11,466 bases of DNA from Gammaproteobacteria bacterium (GTDB taxonomy: Bacteria; Pseudomonadota; Gammaproteobacteria; Pseudomonadales; Porticoccaceae): positions 1-11,466 of the forward strand of contig QNFO01000012.1 of assembly GCA_003646355.1 (NCBI GenBank), given 5' to 3'. Positions 1 through 7,170 of this stretch are shown piece by piece. The position numbers and the translations under genes were made by a program. How positions within the stretch are numbered: position 1 is the stretch's first letter; each line of letters opens with the position of its first letter. Below the pieces are notes generated by a model. It was not told the origin of the DNA. It was given only the letters and a program-made list of their open reading frames with translations, and did not search any database.

Positions 1-347
1 CCCGCAAGCATCGCATAGAAGACCACGGTGACGACTCGGCCCCCGATGTCTTTACCAATCTTCACCCGGTGGTACGCACTCATCCCGAAACGGGTGAGAA
101 AACACTCTTCGCCCACGAAGCCCATACCTTGCGCTTTGAAGACAGCACAGAAGAGGAAAGCGAGCCGCTGTTAAATCAGCTTTATTTACACGCCCGCAAA
201 CCCGAGTTTCAATGCCGTGTGCGCTGGAGCGAGGGCATGGTGGTACTGTGGGATAACCGCTCAACCCACCACTACCCCATCAACGATTACCACGGTTATC
301 GGCGCTTGCTGCACCGAGTTTCACTGAAAGGTGACAGGCCCGTCTAG
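1..347 (+). CDS. TauD/TfdA-family Fe(II)/2-oxoglutarate dioxygenase, C-terminal fragment
   Basis: Partial gene, open at the left edge (reading frame begins at base 3); about 114 C-terminal residues remain. The frame opens RKHRIEDHGDD and runs to TAG at 345-347. TauD/TfdA enzymes use Fe(II) and 2-oxoglutarate to hydroxylate substrates such as taurine, alkyl sulfates or aryloxyacetates in the cytoplasm. The tail carries the family signature: HPVVRTHPETG, then WDNRSTHHYPINDY followed by YRRLLHR. By alignment from memory to E. coli TauD, the second His of THH is the distal iron ligand (TauD H255) and the second Arg of YRR binds the 2-oxoglutarate carboxylate (R266). The N-terminal HxD iron ligands lie outside the window. 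The GTG at 69 is an internal valine codon, not the start. Substrate cannot be assigned from this fragment. It converges on the cyclase gene at 408. Confidence 0.9.
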   Translation, partial: RKHRIEDHGDDSAPDVFTNLHPVVRTHPETGEKTLFAHEAHTLRFEDSTEEESEPLLNQLYLHARKPEFQCRVRWSEGMVVLWDNRSTHHYPINDYHGYRRLLHRVSLKGDRPV

Positions 348-389
348 AGCAGGGCGATTTATAGAAGATTATTTGAAGGTGGCCCTGCT
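348..389. terminator. Weak hairpin between convergent genes
   Basis: Perfect 8-bp inverted repeat AGCAGGGC (348-355) and GCCCTGCT (382-389) directly after the dioxygenase stop and before the convergent cyclase stop at 408. The loop is long (26 nt) and only a short T run (TTT) follows, so intrinsic termination is plausible by position but weak by sequence. Confidence 0.35.
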
Positions 390-407
390 TTAAGGGGTCA
401 TCGTTAA

Positions 408-1292
408 TTAATCGTCGGCAAAAACATAGCGATCTCGCCCTGCAGCTTTACCGGCATAGAGAGCATTGTCGGCGCGTTCAACAACTTGCTCTATTGTTTC
501 ACCCTTCTTCACCCGCGCAAGACCCAGGGTAACCGTCAAAGCCAGGGGCTCACCATCGGGGATGGGTACTCGCATATTGCGCACTACTTCCAGTAAACGC
601 TGTGCGGGTATTTTCATCGACTCATGGCTTTCAGCTTGCATCAGCAGGAGGAATTCTTCCCCCCCGTAGCGGTAGAGATGCTCATTACTACGCACCATGG
701 TTTTCAGCGTATCGGCAAGATGGCGCAATGCCACATCACCGACGGGATGACCGTAGTTGTCATTAACGGCTTTGAAGTGATCGACATCAATCATTACCAC
801 ATAGAGCAACATTTTATTACGATCGCAGGTTTTCAGTGCTTGGGTAAAATCATCTTCCAGACTGTAGCGCAGGGGCAAACCCGTTAAAGGGTCCTGTCGT
901 ACTGACGTGGCTAGCAGCTGGGTTTTAAAATCAGCCAGACGCTCAATCAGCTCGGACTGTGCCTGCTCGAAGGCATCAAGGTAGTCGCTCTGCCCTGGCT
1001 TATTCGCCAATACATCGCTACACATAGAGCGAATGGCATCGTGCATGGCTTGGTGTACGCTTTCTATCCTGTCGATAGCCTGAAAATTACGATCTGCAAA
1101 ATGTACTTTATTATCACCAAACCAAGAGCCAAAGCTGCACAGAGTATGTGCTTGAGGAGACAGTACATCGTCACCGGGGGAAACGCGAAGCACAGCGCAA
1201 CGTAATACCCGCCGCATTAAATCCAGATGCGCACCCACAGCAGTATCGAACTGATCTACAAGAAGTTCTAGTTCTGGGGGAAAGTCAGCCAT
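408..1292 (-). CDS. dgcZ: CZB-GGDEF diguanylate cyclase, DgcZ (YdeH)-like, zinc-responsive
   Basis: Makes cyclic di-GMP from two GTP. With ATG at 1292 the protein is 294 aa, close to E. coli DgcZ (296 aa). An in-frame TTG at 1295 is possible but is rejected because AGGGG at 1302-1306 sits at good spacing from the ATG and the ATG places His22 and Cys52 at the same numbers as in DgcZ. Residues 1-125 form a chemoreceptor-zinc-binding (CZB) domain with the four zinc ligands His22, Cys52 (in HTLCSFGSWF), His80 and His84 (HQAMH). Residues about 130-294 form the GGDEF domain: DPLTGLP linker motif, IDVDHFKAVND (Mg/GTP site), and RYGGEEF with GGEEF at 210-214. The inhibitory site RxxD is degenerate (RSNE, 201-204). 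No membrane segment, so cytoplasmic. In DgcZ zinc binding is known to inhibit the cyclase; the same is inferred here. The symbol marks homology, not proven orthology. Confidence 0.93.
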   Translation of the reverse strand: MADFPPELELLVDQFDTAVGAHLDLMRRVLRCAVLRVSPGDDVLSPQAHTLCSFGSWFGDNKVHFADRNFQAIDRIESVHQAMHDAIRSMCSDVLANKPGQSDYLDAFEQAQSELIERLADFKTQLLATSVRQDPLTGLPLRYSLEDDFTQALKTCDRNKMLLYVVMIDVDHFKAVNDNYGHPVGDVALRHLADTLKTMVRSNEHLYRYGGEEFLLLMQAESHESMKIPAQRLLEVVRNMRVPIPDGEPLALTVTLGLARVKKGETIEQVVERADNALYAGKAAGRDRYVFADD

Positions 1293-1329
1293 CAATTACA
1301 CCCCTAGTATTTATGATTAAACTCGGCTC

Positions 1330-1360
1330 AGTATAGACCTCTTACTACCGCCCAGGTCAA
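1330..1360 (-). promoter_or_regulatory. Candidate sigma-70 promoter for the cyclase gene
   Basis: Read on the minus strand: TTGACC (1360-1355) as -35 and TATACT (1335-1330) as -10, each matching consensus at five of six bases, with a 19-nt spacer, which is longer than ideal. It would give a 5' leader of roughly 30 nt before the AGGGG ribosome site and ATG at 1292. The rest of the 1296-1450 gap shows no convincing terminator for the operon that ends at 1451. Confidence 0.4.
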
Positions 1361-1450
1361 GCTGAAAAGGCTTTCCGACGGGGTCGATCCAAGCTGTTTT
1401 AAAGGATTCACTCACAAGCTCAACAGGCTTATATAACGCTTAAACTTAAC

Positions 1451-2812
1451 TTAGGGTGCTTCTGAATTATCCTTTTTTTCAACACTACCAAATACAAGAT
1501 GACCCGCTTTATTCTGCGCCGCAATACGCGCGGCTATAACAGGACTAACCGTCATTGAACGCTCACTGGGAAAACGCTCGGGAAATAGGGAGGGGCGTAA
1601 ATAATATTCTTCCGGTGAGTTAACCATCGATTGGCTTTGCTGGGGATATTTCAACCAGCGCCGACGCATAAAGTCGGGCGTAAAAGCCGCTAAATCTTCT
1701 TCTGCCCATTCCTGCATTAAGTGCGCGTCGTGCAAGCTGTAGCTAATTAAATCGAGCTCCGCATCAAAATAAACAACCAGGTTACTGGCAAAACCTTCAC
1801 CATTAGGCAGCGCTTTATTTTCCTGCTGGGCAATACGCACCTCGATCATTTTTAACTTACCCTCTTCATCGAAGCGTTCGATACGCAAAGGGTAAAAATA
1901 ATATTGATCAAGCCAGTAAATAACCTTCGAGACCTTAAAGTCAGGCAACCAGTCTTGTTTGGGCGTGCCAACCACAACAAAGCAATTGACGCCGTCATCC
2001 TTTTTATAGAAGGGGTAACGCTCCTGCATCAACTTAATTGAGTCTGTGGCGACATCATAGAAACGACCATTAGGTTCCGCCAACGTGATTGTTTTTCTAT
2101 TCGTGGGAAAGCGAACGGTCTCGTGTAGTACATCTGCACCAATTAAGCGCCAGTCAAACTCCCAGGCTTCCAGGCCCAGAATATCGTCAAACGATTGCGC
2201 AACGCCGGGAAAGGGGGTTTCCCGGCGCGGTGGCGGTTGCCGCCTAACTCGACGTAAAGACGGTGTATACGCAAAGTAATCTAACTTGGCTGGCGACTCT
2301 AAACCGGTGCGCCGCAACACCCACATTTCCTGTACTCCATCACTTTTCGGTGGGTAGGTGTAGTAGTACATATGCCGGGAATAAGCTTCGCCAGGTTTTT
2401 TTGCAATTTGACTCGCGGCGTTGGGTGAATCCATTTGATCGATCATCGCCACGGTCACACCCTGGGTTAAATAGCCCTCTTTGGTAATCGTGCCAAAAGC
2501 ATCGGCCATAACATGAGACCAGCGCGCCGTGTGAGTAAATGTCATCGCCCTAAAACCCATCTCCTCTGCCGTATACGGCGCTGTAAACGGGAAGGGCTCG
2601 GCGGGTAGATAAGGGACTTTTTTATCGCGCGGGGTATTGGTACGGAGGTCAACCCGCTCTCTCTCCCAGGGCGTTAATTGATCGAGGGTGCGCCAGCTTT
2701 GTGCGCCAGGGCTTTCAGCCTCACCACTGGCAAGGCCAGAAACAAGCAACAGGCCAAATAAAGCACCGGCCGATAGCGCACGAATAAATATTATCGAGCA
2801 ATTAGAATTCAT
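1451..2812 (-). CDS. DUF1329 secreted envelope protein, partner of DUF1302
   Basis: A 453-aa protein of the DUF1329 family, which is often annotated as outer-membrane lipoprotein-sorting (LolA/LolB-like). Residues 1-29 form a Sec signal peptide: short N-region, hydrophobic stretch AGALFGLLLVSGLASG, cleavage probably near ASG-EA. There is no lipobox cysteine, so a soluble periplasmic protein is more likely than a lipoprotein. Family-like segments include LTPWERERVDLR near the mature N-terminus, RHMYYYTYPP, and FDDILGLEAWEFDWRLIGADV. Length is normal for the family. The ATG at 2812 overlaps the end of the upstream DUF1302 gene by 11 nt with only a weak GAG ribosome site, so translation is probably coupled. 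Such pairs recur beside RND/MMPL transporters and aromatic or steroid catabolic genes, where a role in moving hydrophobic molecules across the envelope is inferred but unproven. Confidence 0.9.
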   Translation of the reverse strand: MNSNCSIIFIRALSAGALFGLLLVSGLASGEAESPGAQSWRTLDQLTPWERERVDLRTNTPRDKKVPYLPAEPFPFTAPYTAEEMGFRAMTFTHTARWSHVMADAFGTITKEGYLTQGVTVAMIDQMDSPNAASQIAKKPGEAYSRHMYYYTYPPKSDGVQEMWVLRRTGLESPAKLDYFAYTPSLRRVRRQPPPRRETPFPGVAQSFDDILGLEAWEFDWRLIGADVLHETVRFPTNRKTITLAEPNGRFYDVATDSIKLMQERYPFYKKDDGVNCFVVVGTPKQDWLPDFKVSKVIYWLDQYYFYPLRIERFDEEGKLKMIEVRIAQQENKALPNGEGFASNLVVYFDAELDLISYSLHDAHLMQEWAEEDLAAFTPDFMRRRWLKYPQQSQSMVNSPEEYYLRPSLFPERFPSERSMTVSPVIAARIAAQNKAGHLVFGSVEKKDNSEAP

Positions 2813-4457
2813 ACTGCAGCTCTACACCAATATTGTCGTACTGGTGAAACTGGCCGAATAAACCATCGTCATCACCGCCATGGTAATCGGTATAAATCAA
2901 ACTGCCATTGATAAAGGGGGATATCTCATAACTCGCCATCAATTTGGTTTTCGTGCCTTGGTAATCTTTATTTGAGCCGCTTAAATAAGGCGTTATCGTC
3001 GCGCTTAGCATTAAGCGGTCACGGGTCCGTTGTACCGGGCGGGAGATAAAAAACACCGGGGCAAAATTCCATTCATCGCCAATAGCACCACCATAGCCAA
3101 CCCCCAAACCTTCATGCCAGTCAAAGGTGTAATAAAAGGAGGGTTGGAAAATCACCGATATTTTAGAGGGGAAGGCAAACTCAAAAGCCAGCGCTGCTCG
3201 CAGCGTGTCGTGCTCACTAATACCATTGCCACTGCCGCCACTCCGCACAGCTGCAAGGTTACGATAGTCCACGAAATTAGCATCTTTGGTGTATAGGGCT
3301 TCGGCACGAAAAACCATTGGCAAGGTGCCAATCAAAGGTACATTTTTTGCCACCCAGGCATAATCCGATGTCGCACCAAAATGATGGAGGCGTTCGTGCT
3401 CGGGCGTGATAATTAAAAGGTCACCACTGCCATCAGTAAAACGTCCCGTAACAAACGGTGAAGCATCACGCTCCCAGGCGTAGTAGTACACCAGCCCCCA
3501 GGTGAGAGCCCCGCTGGCAATATCAAGCCGTGCCGCTATTTGATGATCACTAGGATGCTTCCAGTCGGGACGCTTAGTCTGTAACACTCTGTCACCCGCC
3601 GCATTGCTGCGGTTATTCAATAGGGCATCATTATTTCGCGCATTTTCATCCCCGGGTGGGAGTAGTGGAGATTGCCAGGCCGACCCATAAGCCGGATTAA
3701 CGTTGGCCTCAAAATCGGGTATCCAAAGTACATTTAAGGAAACATCATCAAAAAAATAGGTCAGGTTCGCCATCCACATCGGCAAGCGACGCACCTCATA
3801 GTCAGCGGCTTCTAGTTGTACCGACTCTCGGAAATCCATCGAGTTAATTGCGTCGATAAATTGCCCGTCCATCTTGCCCCAGGCAATTTGCTGCTTGCCC
3901 AGCACCACATCGAGTTTTGAGGTGCGGTAAGACACGTACAACTCACGGGCGATGCGGTCGAAGGTATTGTATTTGTAATAACTATCATCAACACGCTTGG
4001 CATAAAGGCCATCACCACCATCGACATCGTAAACCGAGTCATACATTAAGTGATTGATACTGGTTAGCTCAAGATTGGGTGAGAAGCGATAAGAAGCGCC
4101 AATTTCAACAAGCGTTTGCATTTGCAGACCGCGATAATCACGATCGCGAAAACCGATATCTTCATCGTCGTGCACCAGATAGTCGGACCAGTGCGTAATA
4201 GTGCCATTGATGCTCAAGCCCGGTAGTGCCCGTTCAATGGGCTTGGTTAAATATTTTCCGCCGGGGTCAAAGGTAGCCATAGAACGGTCAAAAGCGGCAA
4301 AGTCATCCTGTGCAAAAGCCACACCCGCCAGTGCGCAGGACGCGGCCAACGCCAATGTACTCATCACCTTTAAAGGGGCCTTTTCCACTACCGATAACAC
4401 AACACGACTCGTAGGCCCAGCCACATAACTGAGCCATTTCTGACAGGCAACTTTCAT
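2802..4457 (-). CDS. DUF1302 outer-membrane beta-barrel protein
   Basis: A 551-aa DUF1302 protein. The ATG at 4457 gives a long signal peptide: a basic 30-residue N-region, then the hydrophobic core MSTLALAASCALAGVAFA and a probable AFA-QD cleavage near residue 49. Met32 would remove all positive charges, so the upstream start is kept, although its ribosome site is poor. The mature part is rich in alternating aromatic and polar residues and short Asp/Asn/Gly turns. It ends LQYEF, with a terminal aromatic residue as expected of outer-membrane barrels recognised by the BAM machinery. Recognisable segments include GKQQIAWGKMDGQFIDAIN and WGLVYYYAWERD. It is the first gene of a two-gene operon with DUF1329. 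The family is associated with hydrophobic-compound catabolism in proteobacteria; a porin-like or export role is inference. Confidence 0.9.
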   Translation of the reverse strand: MKVACQKWLSYVAGPTSRVVLSVVEKAPLKVMSTLALAASCALAGVAFAQDDFAAFDRSMATFDPGGKYLTKPIERALPGLSINGTITHWSDYLVHDDEDIGFRDRDYRGLQMQTLVEIGASYRFSPNLELTSINHLMYDSVYDVDGGDGLYAKRVDDSYYKYNTFDRIARELYVSYRTSKLDVVLGKQQIAWGKMDGQFIDAINSMDFRESVQLEAADYEVRRLPMWMANLTYFFDDVSLNVLWIPDFEANVNPAYGSAWQSPLLPPGDENARNNDALLNNRSNAAGDRVLQTKRPDWKHPSDHQIAARLDIASGALTWGLVYYYAWERDASPFVTGRFTDGSGDLLIITPEHERLHHFGATSDYAWVAKNVPLIGTLPMVFRAEALYTKDANFVDYRNLAAVRSGGSGNGISEHDTLRAALAFEFAFPSKISVIFQPSFYYTFDWHEGLGVGYGGAIGDEWNFAPVFFISRPVQRTRDRLMLSATITPYLSGSNKDYQGTKTKLMASYEISPFINGSLIYTDYHGGDDDGLFGQFHQYDNIGVELQYEF

Positions 4458-4730
4458 TTAATCAATCTCGTTTATCCCCTGTCACCCGCCTGAATGTGAT
4501 GCAAAACAGTAATTATTCATCACTGTTACGCGTCTGAATAAGGGCCGAGATGGGGAATGCAAATACTAATGGTTGGCCGGAATTTTAGGGCTTGGACGTC
4601 TGTTAAGCAATAGATCGAGATCAGCTGGTGCTGTTTACGGTTTACATTTACCGCGAAGGCTGCGAATCTATGGGCAATTATAAACAGCAACACTACAGCC
4701 GTTTTTTTCTAATAAAAAGGAGTCGAGAGC
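4458..4730. promoter_or_regulatory. Divergent intergenic control region
   Basis: This 273-bp gap lies between the minus-strand DUF1302/DUF1329 operon and the plus-strand amidohydrolase and so should hold both promoters. An imperfect inverted repeat, AACAGT (4505-4510) and ACTGTT (4522-4527), with two more matched pairs inside it, lies about 50 nt upstream of the DUF1302 start and could be an operator. A gap this size can yield such a repeat by chance. On the plus side, TTTAC occurs twice close together near 4633-4645. No -35/-10 pair is convincing. Confidence 0.35.
4717..4722 (+). promoter_or_regulatory. Strong ribosome binding site for the amidohydrolase
   Basis: AAGGAG with an 8-nt gap to the ATG at 4731, near-consensus. 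It fixes the start of the amidohydrolase gene. Confidence 0.8.
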
Positions 4731-5774
4731 ATGTCTGACAGCAAATATGAAGGCCTACAAATTGCCAACCCCCTGACCCTCCAGCCCGAGTGGCTAGCCA
4801 AAGTTCAGGAAGATATTTTTGATCCCGAGCGCGCCATTATCGACACCCACCACCACCTGTGGTCTGAAGCGGGTTTAATCCCCTATTCGCTGGATGACTT
4901 TTTGGCAGACACCGGCAGCGGCCACAATCTGGTTAAAAGCGTGTTTATGGAGTGCCACTCCAACTATTACACCGACGGCCCCGAGCACCTGCGCTCATTG
5001 GGTGAAGTCGAATACATCACCGGGCTTGCCGATCGCACTGCAGCCGACACCACTGGCCAGGCGGAAATTGCCGCACTGGTTACTACCTTCGATCTTCGCC
5101 AAGGCGACGGCGTTGAAGACCTGGTCAATCGCCACCGCGAAGTCAGTAAAGGCCGCTTCCGTGGTATTCGCCAGGCCCTGGCCAACGCACGACCCGGCGA
5201 AGGCCTGCTGCTAGAAGCCGCCAGCCCGAAAGATATACACAAAGACCCCGACTTTATTAAAGGTATGAAAATACTCGGCAAAATGGGCCACAGCTACGAG
5301 TCGTGGCACTACCACTATCAAAACCCTGAGTTTGCCGAACTGGCTCGCACCGTGCCCGAAACCACCATGGTGCTCGACCATATCGGCACCCCCGTTGGCA
5401 CCGGCATTTATGCCGCCAAGCGCGATGAAGTTTTTGAAGAGTGGAAAAAAGGCATCGCCGAAATCGCCGCCTGCCCCAACACCATCGCCAAACTCGGCGG
5501 CTTTTCTATGCCCGACAACGGCATGGGCTGGGCCGGTCGCGCCATGCCACCAAGTTCTGACGAAGTGGTTGCCGCTCAGGCCAAATACTACTTACATGTA
5601 ATTGAGTGCTTCACCCCCGAGCGCTGCATGTTTGAAAGTAACTTCCCGGTCGACAAGCTCGAGCTGTCCTATCAGGTGTACTGGAATGCCATGAAGAAAA
5701 TCGTTAAAGATTTTTCTGAGAACGAAAAGAACGCTATGTTCTCCGGTACCGCAACTCGCGTCTACAAACTGTAA
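4731..5774 (+). CDS. Amidohydrolase-2 family (COG3618-like) metal-dependent hydrolase
   Basis: A 347-aa cytoplasmic TIM-barrel hydrolase. IIDTHHHLW gives the first-strand HxH metal motif (His40, His42). VLDHIGTP supplies a further conserved His217, and WHYHYQ near residue 193 sits on a middle strand. RCMFESNFPVDK (298-309) is the last-strand motif. Many relatives read GSDWP or GSDFP there, so the catalytic Asp position is Asn304, with Asp308 four residues on. From memory the ESNFPVD form recurs in a subfamily, so this may be a subfamily trait. The superfamily includes lactonases and decarboxylases of ring-cleavage products, so a lactone or cyclic-acid hydrolase role in the local catabolic pathway is plausible but not proven. 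Strong ribosome site; a hairpin terminator follows at 5803. Confidence 0.9.
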   Translation: MSDSKYEGLQIANPLTLQPEWLAKVQEDIFDPERAIIDTHHHLWSEAGLIPYSLDDFLADTGSGHNLVKSVFMECHSNYYTDGPEHLRSLGEVEYITGLADRTAADTTGQAEIAALVTTFDLRQGDGVEDLVNRHREVSKGRFRGIRQALANARPGEGLLLEAASPKDIHKDPDFIKGMKILGKMGHSYESWHYHYQNPEFAELARTVPETTMVLDHIGTPVGTGIYAAKRDEVFEEWKKGIAEIAACPNTIAKLGGFSMPDNGMGWAGRAMPPSSDEVVAAQAKYYLHVIECFTPERCMFESNFPVDKLELSYQVYWNAMKKIVKDFSENEKNAMFSGTATRVYKL

Positions 5775-5802
5775 ACGCAACTGACAACGCAGGTATCACT
5801 GC

Positions 5803-5836
5803 AGAGGGAGGGCCACATGGCTCTCCCTCTTTTTTT
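5803..5836 (+). terminator. Strong intrinsic terminator after the amidohydrolase
   Basis: A 12-bp stem, AGAGGGAGGGCC (5803-5814) with GGCTCTCCCTCT (5819-5830), one G-T pair and an ACAT tetraloop, runs into a seven-T tract (5830-5836). This is a textbook Rho-independent terminator and separates the amidohydrolase from the SDR gene, so the SDR needs its own promoter in 5837-5946. I see no clear -35/-10 pair there. Confidence 0.93.
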
Positions 5837-5946
5837 GCCCCGTCAACAAACAGTGACCGAACACGCACTAGCGGTGCTAAAATTACAACCACAATTTATT
5901 CACTTTGTATTAAACACTTACCACTACTAAAAAACAGGAATCAACA

Positions 5947-6858
5947 ATGAGCATTTCATTCGCAGGAAAAGTCGCCGTCGTTACCGGCGCAGGTGCAGGC
6001 CTGGGCCGCAGCCACGCCAAATATTTTGCCGCACACGGTGCCAAAGTCGTCGTTAACGACCTCGGCGGCTCAGTCGCGGGTACTGGTGGTTCCGCTAAAG
6101 CCGCTGACGAAGTGGTAAAAGAAATCACCGACGCCGGTGGTATCGCCGTCGCCAATTACGACAGTGTGGCAACCGAAGAAGGCGGCGCCAATATTATTAA
6201 AGCCGCCGTCGATAACTTTGGTGGCATCGACATACTCATCAACAATGCCGGTAACGTGCGCGATAAAAGTTTCCGTAAAATGGATCTGAAAGATTTTACC
6301 GCTTTAATGGACGTGCATTTAATGGGTGCCGTTTATTGCACCAAAGCTGCCTGGCCGATCATGCTTGAGCAACGCTATGGGCGAATCGTACACACCACTT
6401 CGGCAGCGGGCTTATTCGGCACCCACGGCCACACCAATTATTCCAGCGCAAAAATCGCTTTAGTGGGTTTTATGAATGCTTTAAAACAGGAAGGCACCTC
6501 AAAAAACATACTGGTTAATTGCGTCGCGCCTATGGCTTTAACGCGTATGACAGAAGAAGTTATGTCGCCAAAACTCGCGCCAAAAATGAAACCCGAATAC
6601 GTCACCGCATTAATGGGCTGGCTGTGTTCGGAAGAGAGCACATTGGCCGGAGAAATTATCGAAGCCGGCATGGGCTATTACAGCAAGGTGCAAATCACTG
6701 AAGCCCCCGGCTATATTTTCAAAGGTGATGAAGTGCCCAGTGCGGAACAAATCGGCGAACATTGGGGCGAGATCAGCGATATGACAGGCGCACTGCCCTA
6801 CCCCGGTGCCGATGATTTAATTCGTGCTGTTTTTAGAAAACTAAAAGCGGAAAACTGA
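5947..6858 (+). CDS. SDR dehydrogenase, multifunctional-enzyme-2 / 3-hydroxyacyl-CoA dehydrogenase type
   Basis: A 303-aa short-chain dehydrogenase/reductase. The TGxxxGxG cofactor motif is TGAGAGLG (13-20). Asp38 in VVVNDLGG closes the second strand and favours NAD(H) over NADP(H). NNAG is at 99-102 and the catalytic set is Ser152, Tyr165 and Lys169 (YSSAK). The VVNDLGG run followed by an insertion near residues 42-54, and the NNAGNVRDKSFRKM segment, match the dehydrogenase domain of peroxisomal multifunctional enzyme type 2 (17-beta-HSD4) and its stand-alone bacterial relatives, which oxidise 3-hydroxyacyl-CoA esters. The C-terminal extension past residue 250 (EHWGEISDMTG) also fits that group. 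A beta-oxidation-like step on a side chain or opened ring is inferred. CAGGAA at 5935-5940 is the ribosome site. Flanked by terminators on both sides, so probably monocistronic. Confidence 0.92.
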   Translation: MSISFAGKVAVVTGAGAGLGRSHAKYFAAHGAKVVVNDLGGSVAGTGGSAKAADEVVKEITDAGGIAVANYDSVATEEGGANIIKAAVDNFGGIDILINNAGNVRDKSFRKMDLKDFTALMDVHLMGAVYCTKAAWPIMLEQRYGRIVHTTSAAGLFGTHGHTNYSSAKIALVGFMNALKQEGTSKNILVNCVAPMALTRMTEEVMSPKLAPKMKPEYVTALMGWLCSEESTLAGEIIEAGMGYYSKVQITEAPGYIFKGDEVPSAEQIGEHWGEISDMTGALPYPGADDLIRAVFRKLKAEN

Positions 6859-6898
6859 AAGCGGCAAGCGGCAAGCTAAGACATAAAATGTAAGACCA

Positions 6899-6930
6899 AA
6901 AAAAGGGCGGCCCTTTGGTCGTCCTTTTTT
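6899..6930. terminator. Intrinsic terminator after the SDR gene
   Basis: A 14-bp stem from 6899 to 6930 with two G-T pairs and a CTTT tetraloop. The core GGGCGGCC (6905-6912) pairs with GGTCGTCC (6917-6924), flanked by an A run on the left and six T on the right. The A/T flanks would let it work in both directions. Confidence 0.9.
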
Positions 6931-7170
6931 CTACCCGCTCCACTTTACTGTCTATAAACAATCGCCCTGTATACTGAGCCCATAAAAATTACGCCATACT
7001 CGATATAAGAAATTTAAAGTTTGGCAAAGTCGATGACGCCATCATGGAGTTCCGCTGTGCGATGGGCTAAGCCAGCTATTTGCCCACCAGTGACGCATCA
7101 CGCATACTCAGGCAGACAAATTATTCAATTGCACCACCTATAAATACTACAAAAACTGGAGACAATAAAA
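6931..7170 (+). other. Intergenic leader of the DUF7064/7065-like gene
   Basis: Together with the terminator this is a gene-free gap of 312 bp. A TATACT box at 6970-6975 could be a -10 element, but no good -35 sits at normal spacing. The near-palindrome GTGACGCATCAC (7090-7101) matches at five of six pairs, too short a spacer for a CRP site. TGGAGA at 7157-7162 is the ribosome site for the ATG at 7171. No other gene or RNA is visible. Confidence 0.4.

Noticed and set aside
1293..1295. TTG start for the cyclase
   Set aside because: The ATG directly after it has suitable ribosome-site spacing and aligns the zinc ligands with DgcZ numbering.
6944..6975. Promoter formed by TTTACT and TATACT
   Set aside because: The spacer is 20 nt and the -35 is poor, so only the -10-like box is mentioned as a weak possibility.
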